Assembly: GCF_046299575.1 (NCBI RefSeq)
Contig: NZ_JBKBHX010000002.1
Coordinates: forward strand, 1-64,000
Reading direction: 5' to 3'
From: Thermaurantimonas sp046299575
Lineage (GTDB): Bacteria > Bacteroidota > Bacteroidia > Flavobacteriales > Schleiferiaceae
DNA: 64,000 nucleotides
Shown: positions 54,479-62,722 of the stretch, in pieces
Numbering within the stretch: position 1 is the stretch's first letter
Layout: each line of letters opens with the position of its first letter
The notes under the pieces: model-generated
What the model was told of the DNA's origin: nothing
The model's input: the letters and a program-made list of their open reading frames with translations, nothing else
Databases searched by the model: none
Translations under genes and position numbers: made by a program

Positions 54479-56791
54479 TCAGAAACTCCAGACAGTACTA
54501 ATAATCAGATTTCTGCCTATCTCATCAGCGAAATATTTCCAGCGATTCAGATAGTCGCGGTATTTCTGGTTCAGGAGATTTTCAACCCCTATAGAAAATC
54601 GAAAAAGGTTTTTCTTAGCAGGTATGGCAAAGGATATTTCTGAATTTAGCAAAGCGTAACCGGCAGGAGCAGGCATAAAATCTTGCTCTGGCAGTAAGCG
54701 CCATTGTCGCGCTGCAAACAAACCAGTAATGCGCCAGTAGATGTTTTTGATTTCTTTAAGGTCAGATAAATCGATCTTTAAAGCTGTTTGAGCGCGGTTG
54801 GCAGGCATCCAGGCAATCGGCTGAGATAGGCTTAGATTTTGGGCGTATAGAAAAGAACCTTTTACCTCAAAAGTTAAGAATTCTAATGGGTTTATTTCTG
54901 CATTTACATCAAGGCCTGTCAATATGACCAAACCGTGCTGCTTGTATTTGAAAACAGGAAAAGCCCCGCGTATCGTGGAGCGAAGTTCGCCGGTAGGCTC
55001 AAGGTTTATAAAATTGCGAAATAAGTATATATAGGCATCAGCCTGAACGGTTAGGGCTCCGGAATGGTAAAGGGTATTTACATGTTGTTGAAATCCGAAT
55101 TCGTTGTGCAATAGGCGATTTCCCTCTTCTATGCCTGCCACACCCTGATGTAACCCAAAGCTGTACAGCTCGTTCACATCTGGAGCCCTTAACGTGAGTT
55201 GTCCTTCGTACGTAACGACTTTTTGAGGGTCCTTGAAAATGTTAGTGACAAGATTAGCCGTGTAGGACTGAAAGGTTCTGAATTCCTCATGTACAACTAA
55301 TGGCACACTGCGTTCGATCGGAAAAGCTTGTATTCGAGTGAGTTCATAGCGCAGCCCATATGAAACCTCTCGGGCGTATATCTTTTTAACATTCGAGTGG
55401 AAAATAGCAACCCTGTAACTTAAAAAGTCGGGTATGAGAGGTAGAATGCCTGTCTCCGGATTGTTTGTATTATCGGTTACTCTAAGCTGAACACCTGTTT
55501 TTTGGAATGCAGAGCGATATGATATTTCATTAAAAAAGTCGTTCTGTTTCAGGTTAAGAGCCGGGCGATCGTTTTCACCACTTCGGCGGAAGTCGAACTC
55601 CCGCCGGTCGTTGTGTTGAAATCCAATCCTGAAGCGAAGTATTGAGGAGGAAGGCAGCTTTACTTCCGTCAGATTATTCACCGTATGATGATTTACTTCC
55701 TGCCTGGGCAGGTCGATTCTGGCTGAAAACTGCTCTTCTGTAAAGAAAGGTCTGTCGCGATTCATTGCTTCCTGTAGATCAGAGACATTGCCAATATGAG
55801 CACCTCTGAGTATACCTATTTTGGTTTGAAAGTAGTTGTAATTGAGGGTGTTTTCTATTTTTTTAGAAAAGTTATGACGCCAAAGCAGCCCGGTTGAAAA
55901 TTCGCGTATCCCGGTATTGCGCAGATAATAGCCCGGTGTTTTAAGGTCACCGGATGTTTTGTAGGCGATATCAGCTCGTATACCCCCCGAGTGTTTGTCA
56001 CCCTTGTTTAGCTTGATGTGATTCCAAAAGCCCCGGCCATTTGTAAAAATTCCTGTCCCGATGCTACCATGCAGGTGTTCGTCGATGAAATTGGCTTTTT
56101 TATCCGCTATAATTGCCCCGCCCATCTGACCGGCAGCAAGTTCCACAGATGCTATGCCTCTTACTACTGATATGCTGTCGTAGATCCATGAACTGATTTC
56201 CGGCGCATGATCGTTGCCCCACTGCTGCCCGGCCAGAGGCATTCCGTGATTGAGAATGGCAATGCGCTGAGCATTCATGCCACGGATTACGGGCTTTGCT
56301 ATTTGCCCGCCGGTTCGTAGCACATTTATGCCGGGTATTGATGACAGGATATCGGCAATGGGTTTAAATTGCAACCGTTCGATTTCAGCTGCTGATAGAT
56401 GCTTTTGCGAGGCATTGCCGGGCAACGCTCTTTTTTCGGTGATTGAGACTTCCGGAAGTTCAATGACGGAGTGCTGCAGGCCAACTATCAGTGTAGTATC
56501 GCCCCTCAACTGCAGAGACCCAATAATGGGTTGGCATCCGGCGTGTAAAATGGTATAGTGATAACTGCCGATACACAGCTGGCTGAATTCGACTTTTCCA
56601 TCACTTCCTGTTGAAGCCGACCTACTCAGGTTTCGGCCATTTGAAAGCGTTACAAGGGCATCCTTCAGAGGCTTTTTACCTACTGCATCATTAACCTGTA
56701 AGGCAAGCGAATAATGGCAGTTTGACTGCCCTATTGTCCAGGTAGGCAGTACAAGCAACAGTATGAAAAGCTGACTAAGGCTTGATTTCAA
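54479..56791 (-). CDS. TonB-dependent receptor, probably metal-related
   Basis: 770 residues with a signal peptide (LFILLLVLPTWTIGQ), a carboxypeptidase-like N-terminal domain (ALVTLSNGRNLSRSASTGSDGKVEFSQL), a plug (FKPIADILSSIPGINVLRTGGQIAKPVIRGMNAQRIAILNHG) and a beta-barrel ending in ENLLNQKYRDYLNRWKYFADEIGRNLIIS. The receptor tail and plug (GQQWGNDHAPEI) resemble metal-uptake receptors of the ZnuD type as I recall them; the ligand remains unproven. The start codon overlaps the end of the upstream lipoprotein gene by 17 bp, so both are co-expressed from the operator-bearing promoter near 57361. Confidence 0.88.
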   Translation of the reverse strand: MKSSLSQLFILLLVLPTWTIGQSNCHYSLALQVNDAVGKKPLKDALVTLSNGRNLSRSASTGSDGKVEFSQLCIGSYHYTILHAGCQPIIGSLQLRGDTTLIVGLQHSVIELPEVSITEKRALPGNASQKHLSAAEIERLQFKPIADILSSIPGINVLRTGGQIAKPVIRGMNAQRIAILNHGMPLAGQQWGNDHAPEISSWIYDSISVVRGIASVELAAGQMGGAIIADKKANFIDEHLHGSIGTGIFTNGRGFWNHIKLNKGDKHSGGIRADIAYKTSGDLKTPGYYLRNTGIREFSTGLLWRHNFSKKIENTLNYNYFQTKIGILRGAHIGNVSDLQEAMNRDRPFFTEEQFSARIDLPRQEVNHHTVNNLTEVKLPSSSILRFRIGFQHNDRREFDFRRSGENDRPALNLKQNDFFNEISYRSAFQKTGVQLRVTDNTNNPETGILPLIPDFLSYRVAIFHSNVKKIYAREVSYGLRYELTRIQAFPIERSVPLVVHEEFRTFQSYTANLVTNIFKDPQKVVTYEGQLTLRAPDVNELYSFGLHQGVAGIEEGNRLLHNEFGFQQHVNTLYHSGALTVQADAYIYLFRNFINLEPTGELRSTIRGAFPVFKYKQHGLVILTGLDVNAEINPLEFLTFEVKGSFLYAQNLSLSQPIAWMPANRAQTALKIDLSDLKEIKNIYWRITGLFAARQWRLLPEQDFMPAPAGYALLNSEISFAIPAKKNLFRFSIGVENLLNQKYRDYLNRWKYFADEIGRNLIISTVWSF

Positions 56792-57344
56792 TGGGGAAAG
56801 TAGCTTCTATGTCCGTTGAACCCCCGGCATTTTCAATATTACCCTGTGCGACACCCGGCGCATTTTTATTAGGGTAGTGCCGCAAAACAATTCGCAAGCT
56901 ACCCGTTGAAGGGCTGCCTGTGATTACATCAACCTGCAGGCCAAGGGGTTTTCCATTAGGGTCAAAATCTTTGTAAATAAATTGAGCATCAATCCCTTGG
57001 GGTATGAAAAAAATTTGATGGTCATTAGCCGTCGCCAAAATATCTACATTCACGTTGCCGGGAGGGTTTTGGGTTTCGTCCCACAGTCTAAGGCTACCGT
57101 GATAGGCTTGATTGGCCTTAACTTCACCTACTTGCGTCACTTGAGGTGGAATACCTCCCATGCCATCTACATCAAAGAAGCGAAGAAAAACACTGTCTAA
57201 TGGATTTTCACTATTTTTTAAGAGAAATTCAAGCGTGGTAATCAGTTCGTTTTCTTTGGGAACTTCTGGTTTTTCTTTCTTGCAAGCGACTGAAAACAAG
57301 AGTATTAGAATGCTAGTGGAAAGTATTTTTACCAAGAAATTCAT
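56775..57344 (-). CDS. Small lipoprotein paired with the TonB receptor
   Basis: 189 residues from the ATG at 57342-57344; upstream in-frame sequence contains promoter elements and is not translated. The signal peptide ends in LLFSVAC (Cys21). The mature part (ELITTLEFLLKNSENPLDSVFLRFFDVDGMGG, HGSLRLWDETQNPPGNVNVDILATANDHQIFFIP, LRIVLRHYPNK) looks like a single beta-sandwich. No family function is known to me. The tight coupling to the receptor suggests a ligand-capturing or accessory role at the outer membrane. Confidence 0.82.
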   Translation of the reverse strand: MNFLVKILSTSILILLFSVACKKEKPEVPKENELITTLEFLLKNSENPLDSVFLRFFDVDGMGGIPPQVTQVGEVKANQAYHGSLRLWDETQNPPGNVNVDILATANDHQIFFIPQGIDAQFIYKDFDPNGKPLGLQVDVITGSPSTGSLRIVLRHYPNKNAPGVAQGNIENAGGSTDIEATFPIEIKP

Positions 57345-57347
57345 AAA

Positions 57348-57368
57348 TGCAACTTTGTTGCAAATATA
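57348..57368 (-). promoter_or_regulatory. Promoter with overlapping palindromic operator for the lipoprotein-TonB receptor operon
   Basis: On the minus strand TATATTTG (57368-57361) is an exact -7 match. Overlapping it is the perfect palindrome TGCAACTTTGTTGCA (57348-57362), which ends 3 bp before the start codon. A repressor bound here would block both initiation and the short leader. Its layout is typical of metal-responsive regulators of the Fur family, but the regulator is not identified. Confidence 0.6.
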
Positions 57369-57427
57369 ATGGTAAATTTTCTTTAATAACGAGCCTCGTA
57401 AACTGATTTTAAAGCCATAAATTTCGT

Positions 57428-57435
57428 TACATTTG
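57428..57435 (+). promoter_or_regulatory. -7 element of rpsA
   Basis: TACATTTG is an exact TAnnTTTG match with a -33-like TTTT 17 bp upstream. It predicts a leader of about 118 nt before the rpsA ATG. Confidence 0.6.
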
Positions 57436-57439
57436 CAGC

Positions 57440-57473
57440 CCCTTTCCGGCAGCCTCGAAAAACTCAGAAAGGG
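57440..57473 (+). promoter_or_regulatory. Hairpin at the predicted 5' end of the rpsA mRNA
   Basis: CCCTTTC (57440-57446) pairs perfectly with GAAAGGG (57467-57473) around a 20-nt loop, right at the predicted transcript start. It could stabilise the message or form part of an S1 autoregulatory leader; role inferred. Confidence 0.4.
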
Positions 57474-57481
57474 ACGTGAAA

Positions 57482-57541
57482 ATGAATTGTTTAACACCTT
57501 CATTTTTTAAATGCTGCCTAAGAGTTTTTTTTAAAAAATGA
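57482..57541 (+). other. Leader ORF 1 upstream of rpsA (19 codons)
   Basis: ATG AAT TGT ... AAA AAA TGA encodes MNCLTPSFFKCCLRVFFKK. Its TGA overlaps the ATG of leader ORF 2 as ATGA. The end runs through a T8A6 tract. Translation is unproven. Confidence 0.4.
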
Positions 57542-57561
57542 ATACAAATACTTCTTCATGA
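57538..57561 (+). other. Leader ORF 2 upstream of rpsA (7 codons)
   Basis: ATG AAT ACA AAT ACT TCT TCA TGA encodes MNTNTSS, and its TGA overlaps the rpsA ATG as ATGA. Together with leader ORF 1 it forms a chain of stop-start overlaps into rpsA. Translation is unproven. Confidence 0.4.
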
Positions 57562-59483
57562 ACGAAGAAAACAAAACCAACCAAGAAAATCCTGAAATGG
57601 ATACCCATGCTCAGGTATCTGCTGAGTCAACTACAACAGCAGAAGAATTCCACAACACAGTTGAAGAAACTGCAACACCAGTCGAAACAGCTGTTGAAAC
57701 TCCGGTAGCTTCAGCCGATTCAACCGAAAGCGAAGAATTTGACTGGGATGAATTCGAAACAGGCCTGAAAAAGTTCAGCCAGGAGAAAAAGGCCGAAATC
57801 ACTTCCCTCTACGAAAAAACCATCGGAAAAATCGAAGAGCACGAAGTAGTAATAGGCAAAATTGTAGCTAAAACCGATCGCGAAGTAATCGTTGATATCG
57901 GCGGTAAGTCTGAAGGAGTAATCTCACTTAACGAATTCCGCTACAACCCCGATCTCAAGGTGGGCGACGAAGTAGAAGTCATGGTCGATCGCCGTGAAGA
58001 CAAAAACGGCCAGCTCGTGCTCTCACATCGCAAAGCCAGAGCCATAAAAGCCTGGGACCGCGTCAACGAAGCTTACAACAACGACGAGATCGTTCAAGGC
58101 TTCATCAAATGCAAGACGCGCGGTGGAATGATCGTTGACATCTTCGGCATCGAAGCCTTCCTGCCCGGTTCGCAGATTGACGTTCGTCCGATCAAAGATT
58201 ACGATATATATGTCGAGAAGACCATGGATTTTAAAATCGTCAAAATCAATCACGAGTTTAAAAACGTGGTCGTATCGCACAAAGCCCTTATCGAAGCCGA
58301 CCTCGAAGAGCAGAAGCGCGAAATCATCTCTAAGCTCGAAAAAGGTCAGGTGCTCGAAGGCGTCGTCAAAAACATCACTTCTTACGGCGTATTCATCGAT
58401 TTGGGCGGCATAGATGGTCTCATCCATATCACTGATCTCAGCTGGAGCCGCATCAATCACCCCAGCGAAGTAGTAGAGATGGACCAGAAACTCAACGTGG
58501 TAATTCTCGACTTCGACGAAGCCAAAACACGCATACAGCTCGGCCTCAAACAGCTTACACCACATCCATGGGATTCACTCGATCCTAACCTCAAGCCCGG
58601 CGACAAGGTGAAAGGTAAAGTAGTGGTACTCGCTGACTACGGAGCCTTCATCGAAATCATCCCGGGCGTAGAAGGCCTCATTCACGTAAGCGAAATGAGC
58701 TGGAGCAACCACCTGCGCAGTGCCCAGGACTTCGTAAAAATCGGCGACGAAGTAGAAGCCGTCATCCTCTCCCTCGATCGCGAAGAGCGCAAAATGTCGC
58801 TCGGCATGAAGCAGCTCACACCCGATCCCTGGGCTGATATCGAAACCAAGTACCCCGTGGGCTCAATCCATGAAGGTCAGGTGCGCAACTTCACCAACTT
58901 CGGCGTATTCGTAGAGCTCGAAGAAGGCATCGACGGACTCATCCACATCTCAGATCTCAGCTGGACCCGCAAAATCAAGCACCCCTCTGATTTCACCCAC
59001 ATCGGCGCACGCCTCAAAGTAGCCGTACTCGAAATCGACAAAGAAAACCGTCGCCTCAGCCTCGGCCATAAGCAGGTGACCGAAAACCCCTGGGACGTCT
59101 ACGAAACTCTGCTCGAAGAGGGCAGCGTTCTCTCAGCCAGAATCGTTGAAATGGTCGACGGAGGTGCCAATGCCATCATCGAAAACATTGGCCTGGAGGC
59201 ATTCGTCCCCAAACGTCACCTCACCAAAGCCGACGGCAGCCAGCTCAAGCTAGATGAAGTAGCCGACTTCAAAGTCATCGAATTCAGCAAAGAGAACCGC
59301 CGGATTGTGCTTTCACATACCGACCTGGTAAAAGCCGCCGAAAATGAAGCAGCCGAAAAAGCTGCACGCAGCACCAAGGATGCCGTAAAACGCATTCAAA
59401 GCAAAGTGGAAAAGACCACACTCGGCGACATCGAAGCCCTCTCACAGCTTAAAGCCGATCTCGAAAAGCAAGACAATAAATAA
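57558..59483 (+). CDS. rpsA: 30S ribosomal protein S1
   Basis: 641 residues. A Glu/Thr/Val-rich N-terminal extension of about 75 residues precedes six S1 RNA-binding domains, near 95-160, 180-245, 265-335, 350-420, 440-505 and 525-590; the clearest cores are GVVKNITSYGVFIDLGGIDG, KVVVLADYGAFIEIIPGVEG and GQVRNFTNFGVFVELEEGIDG. S1 helps ribosomes engage mRNA, which is especially relevant in Bacteroidota where Shine-Dalgarno pairing is little used. Codon use is strongly biased and GC-rich, as expected for a highly expressed gene. Upstream are a promoter, a hairpin and two ATGA-coupled leader ORFs; downstream a terminator. Confidence 0.97.
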   Translation: MNEENKTNQENPEMDTHAQVSAESTTTAEEFHNTVEETATPVETAVETPVASADSTESEEFDWDEFETGLKKFSQEKKAEITSLYEKTIGKIEEHEVVIGKIVAKTDREVIVDIGGKSEGVISLNEFRYNPDLKVGDEVEVMVDRREDKNGQLVLSHRKARAIKAWDRVNEAYNNDEIVQGFIKCKTRGGMIVDIFGIEAFLPGSQIDVRPIKDYDIYVEKTMDFKIVKINHEFKNVVVSHKALIEADLEEQKREIISKLEKGQVLEGVVKNITSYGVFIDLGGIDGLIHITDLSWSRINHPSEVVEMDQKLNVVILDFDEAKTRIQLGLKQLTPHPWDSLDPNLKPGDKVKGKVVVLADYGAFIEIIPGVEGLIHVSEMSWSNHLRSAQDFVKIGDEVEAVILSLDREERKMSLGMKQLTPDPWADIETKYPVGSIHEGQVRNFTNFGVFVELEEGIDGLIHISDLSWTRKIKHPSDFTHIGARLKVAVLEIDKENRRLSLGHKQVTENPWDVYETLLEEGSVLSARIVEMVDGGANAIIENIGLEAFVPKRHLTKADGSQLKLDEVADFKVIEFSKENRRIVLSHTDLVKAAENEAAEKAARSTKDAVKRIQSKVEKTTLGDIEALSQLKADLEKQDNK

Positions 59484-59507
59484 TTTGCGCTTCGCATAAT
59501 CAGATTT

Positions 59508-59537
59508 AAAGCCGCCCCGCACAGGCGGCTTTTTTTA
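59508..59537 (+). terminator. Intrinsic terminator of rpsA
   Basis: AAAGCCGCC (59508-59516) pairs with GGCGGCTTT (59524-59532), followed by T to 59537. Confidence 0.92.
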
Positions 59538-59591
59538 TGAATGTCATTATCTTTCTAAGCATAAATTAAAACATTTTAGTTTTTTTCTTTT

Positions 59592-59772
59592 GGGCGTGCC
59601 CCCTGACAAGGCGCCTGCAGCGCCTTCGTCAGGGGTCGGGCTATCCGCTCATATTCGCCTTGCGCATGGAGGCGGCACATCCGGCTGCGGTGGCTTCGCC
59701 TGTCGCCTCCTCGCCCTGTGTGCCGCATGCTCCACCCGCTGCGGCTCATATCCGCTCCTATCCCTCACGCAG
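59592..59772 (+). repeat. 181-bp structured dispersed repeat, copy 2
   Basis: Same length, orientation and boundaries (GGGCGTGCCCCCTGACAAGG to TATCCCTCACGCAG) as the copy at 7064-7244, with roughly eight substitutions, some in loops. It lies just behind the rpsA terminator and is preceded by T-rich sequence like copy 1. The sequence after it is unrelated to that after copy 1, which supports the boundary. Any ORF in it is incidental. Confidence 0.8.
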
Positions 59773-59996
59773 ATGCATCATTCCGACGTCCCGTCACATA
59801 TTTGCTGGTTTGCGTCTTTTTCCGGTTTTGTATTGTCATGTAATGTGCTCTTTGACAGCATTGCCAAAGCATCATCCTTTTTTCCTGAGATGCTACTTTT
59901 TTATGTAGCCTGAACACTTAATCAAAATGTTATAGAATAAATCAAAATATGTAGATAAAACGACACAAATCGCAGCGATAAAAAAATGTAATTTTT
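59773..59996. other. Intergenic stretch without recognisable gene
   Basis: Increasingly AT-rich sequence between the repeat and the promoter of the next gene; no open frame with family resemblance and no further repeat was seen. Confidence 0.5.
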
Positions 59997-60027
59997 TTTG
60001 TAATTAAAAATTTAACCAATATTTTAG
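59997..60027 (+). promoter_or_regulatory. Promoter of the gene at 60045
   Basis: An exact -33 TTTG (59997-60000) and a one-mismatch -7 TATTTTAG (60020-60027) are separated by 19 bp, the preferred spacing. It points to the ATG at 60045 as the intended start. Confidence 0.6.
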
Positions 60028-60044
60028 CAAAAAAATTATAAACC

Positions 60045-62722
60045 ATGAAACAACAATTACTTCTCCCAGCTCTTTGTGTGTGTGTAACTTAATCCACGCC
60101 CAACACTTTTTCCTCAACGATTTTCGCGGCCAGTTTTTCGAGCAAGGCTACGGAGGCGCATACGATGAAGAAGCCCTTGACATTCTGATCACCCCATCCA
60201 GGCACACCGTGCTCTGCGGATGGCAAGAAAGCCCCGAAACAGACCGTAAAGACTTCACCCTCTGGTATATCAGCGAAATAGGCAAACTCCTTCGAGAAAT
60301 CAATTATCCACACCCTGTGAACCATTCCATTGCCACAGCTATTGCACCCCTCTCTGCCGGCCATTGGGTACTGGCCGGTCGCATTACTTCGGCAGATTAC
60401 AGACCCGGTATCTACGTAGAGCTGAATGACAGCCTGCGCGTAATCCGCACCGATGCCACCGGTGCCGTCCACTGGAGCTATGTGTATGGTGAGCGCCATC
60501 TCGGCATAGCTGCAGCCGATGTGGTCACCACGCCCGACGACCATTCCATCGTCGTCTGCAATACGGTGGACCCCGCTGGACACTACGGCATTCGCATCAT
60601 CATGCTCGACCCTTCGGGCAATCCTGTCTATTACACCGAGTATCAGAATCCCTCCGTATCGCGCACTGCCCACGAAATCCTCTACCTGCCCCACCATAAT
60701 GCCTACCTTATATCTACCAACAACTACGAAAACCAAACAAAATACCCCGGCCTGCTGGCCATCAATACCACGGGCAGTACCATATTTGACATATATTTCC
60801 AGATACGCCACGATCACCTCTGGTACGGACTTGACTATCTGGCCGACGGTACTGTGGTGCTGGCAGGCTATACCTGGCACTCCGGAGACACCAATTCCTA
60901 CATATGCCATTACAACATAAATGTGCACTCCATCACACACGAATACGAATGGGGAACCGATGGCTCTGAAAAGCTGCGCGATGTGGTGGTCACCCCCACA
61001 GGCTATGTGTGCCTTGGAATACGCAACAATCAAGGCGAAGGCGGTGACGATATATACCTCGCCCATTTCGATGCATCCTATCAGCCCATCCTCGAAGAGA
61101 CCATGGGCACAGCCGAGCACGAACGTGCCAACAGCAAAGCCATACGCCCTCAGCCCGACCCCGTAGTGCAGCTGGCAGGCTACTGCAGCGGCTTCGGAAT
61201 ACAGGAGAGCGGACAAGCATACCTGGGAGCAGCATTTTTTGTGGAGCCAAGCACTATGTTAAATAACTCATGTGTGGTGCCGAGGATATTGTATTTGGAT
61301 GATTTAATCTATGATATGGGAGAGTCTTGTGAGTGGATAGAATTTGGACTATTGGATACACATGCTACAAATATTCAAGTTCTTGATCAGATCATCCAGT
61401 TTTGTAAAAACAACAAATTCAATATGCTATCTATATACAATCTGGAATGCTTATTTTATCCTAATTTGGATATCATTACTCAAGAGGAAAAAATTAAAAG
61501 AATCAAAGCATATGTAAACTTAAAAAAATTTCTGGACAGATGTCGAAAAAACGGAATTTTTGTGGGTTATGTAGCTGAAAACAGATACCAATCGCTGGAT
61601 ACTGTCTTGAAGTACGAAATGGGTCACAACAGCAGTATTCGCTTTTTCAATTACACCTTTCACGGTAAGTTTAATTATCTCCATTTGGAGCACGAATTCT
61701 GGAATGCACATCATGAAAAGTACGAAAAACCAATATTTTCTAATACAAATTACATAAAAAATACGGATACCCATTTCGTCAGAATATACAACGATCATTT
61801 AATTTTACTCAATAAAATGGTTCAGGCAAAAAATACTCAACCCAACATCTGGAGGGTATTTGATTATGTGGACAAATTTTGGAATTCTGACCCTCTTAGT
61901 CAATCATTTACATTATTAGATTCAATACCAAGAAGAAACAAAACCCACCAAATTGCTGATCTTGTAGATGCTGTATTATTATCACATTACAAATGGTATG
62001 ACTCTCTGAATGGTCATTACGGAAAAAACTTTTTGTTTCCTTGGATTAATAATCAAAATCAAATAATTGATTGGCAGAATTATGGCTATAGATTGCGATT
62101 ATCTGACTTTGCTGATAGTACCAAGCGGCACACCATCATCCCGCTCTTTTCTGCAGAATACTATTATGTGAAAAACAATAAAAAAGATACGTGTGGAAGT
62201 AATGACTTTTTAGGAAGATTCCTGGCTGGTCCTCTCTTCAATTTTTTTCCAAATATTACATTTCGCGCAGTGGAAGATACTTTTAGACAACAATACAATG
62301 TGTGCTACAAGTATCAAAAAAATCTTTTCCCCCATCTCTTTAATGTTCGCATCGCGGGCTATGGATGGTTTACCCATTCATGTCTTAGTTATAAAAATTA
62401 CTCCAATTTATTCAATGATCTACAGAGCTGTGACGACACCATAAATATCCATATCAGTCTAACAGAATGGACAAATAGCACCAAAAACAAAAATATCGTA
62501 TTGTATCCAAATCCTGCCAGCGATAAAATATATTGGCATTCTGACGAAATCGCCAGTTCGATTGAAATCGTATCCCTATCCGGTGTAAAACTATGGGAGG
62601 ACAAAAAGTTGTCAGCAAACTCCGTGACACTTCCAAAACTTTCTTCCGGAATGTACTTGGTTATAATTCGTGAAAAGGCAGATACCTACATCACTAAACT
62701 AATCATTTCTCATGAGAGGTAA
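60045..62722 (+). CDS. T9SS type A surface protein with a frameshift in a GT repeat inside the signal peptide
   Basis: From the ATG at 60045 the frame gives MKQQLLLPALCVCVT and stops at 60090; from 60074 another frame is open to 62722 (about 880 residues). The switch lies in (GT)5 at 60076-60085. With one GT fewer the reading becomes MKQQLLLPALCVCNLIHAQHF, a complete signal peptide leading into the long frame. So the gene is either phase-variable, broken, or misread in the sequence; a TTG start at 60074 without signal peptide is unlikely because the C terminus (VLYPNPASDKIYWHS, IEIVSLSGVKLWED, LSSGMYLVIIREK, KLIIS) is a type A sorting domain. The first 390 residues look like a beta-propeller and are GC-rich; from about 61245 the DNA turns AT-rich and the fold changes (ILYLDDLIYDMGESCEW, YLHLEHEFWN), perhaps a TIM-barrel-like hydrolase; unproven. 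Confidence 0.75.
60076..60085 (+). repeat. (GT)5 dinucleotide repeat in coding start
   Basis: GTGTGTGTGT lies in the codons for the end of the hydrophobic core of the signal peptide. Gain or loss of one unit shifts the frame; four units would restore the full protein, the five present here do not. Confidence 0.8.

Noticed and set aside
57522..57560. Possible +1 slippage on T8A6 that would fuse leader ORF 1 to rpsA
   Set aside because: The frame is open, but the ATGA junctions explain the layout more simply and the resulting N-terminal extension has no resemblance to S1 proteins.
60089..61216. Long open frames on the minus strand (for example here and at 6631-7221)
   Set aside because: They mirror GC-rich codon positions of the coding strand and show no family motifs.
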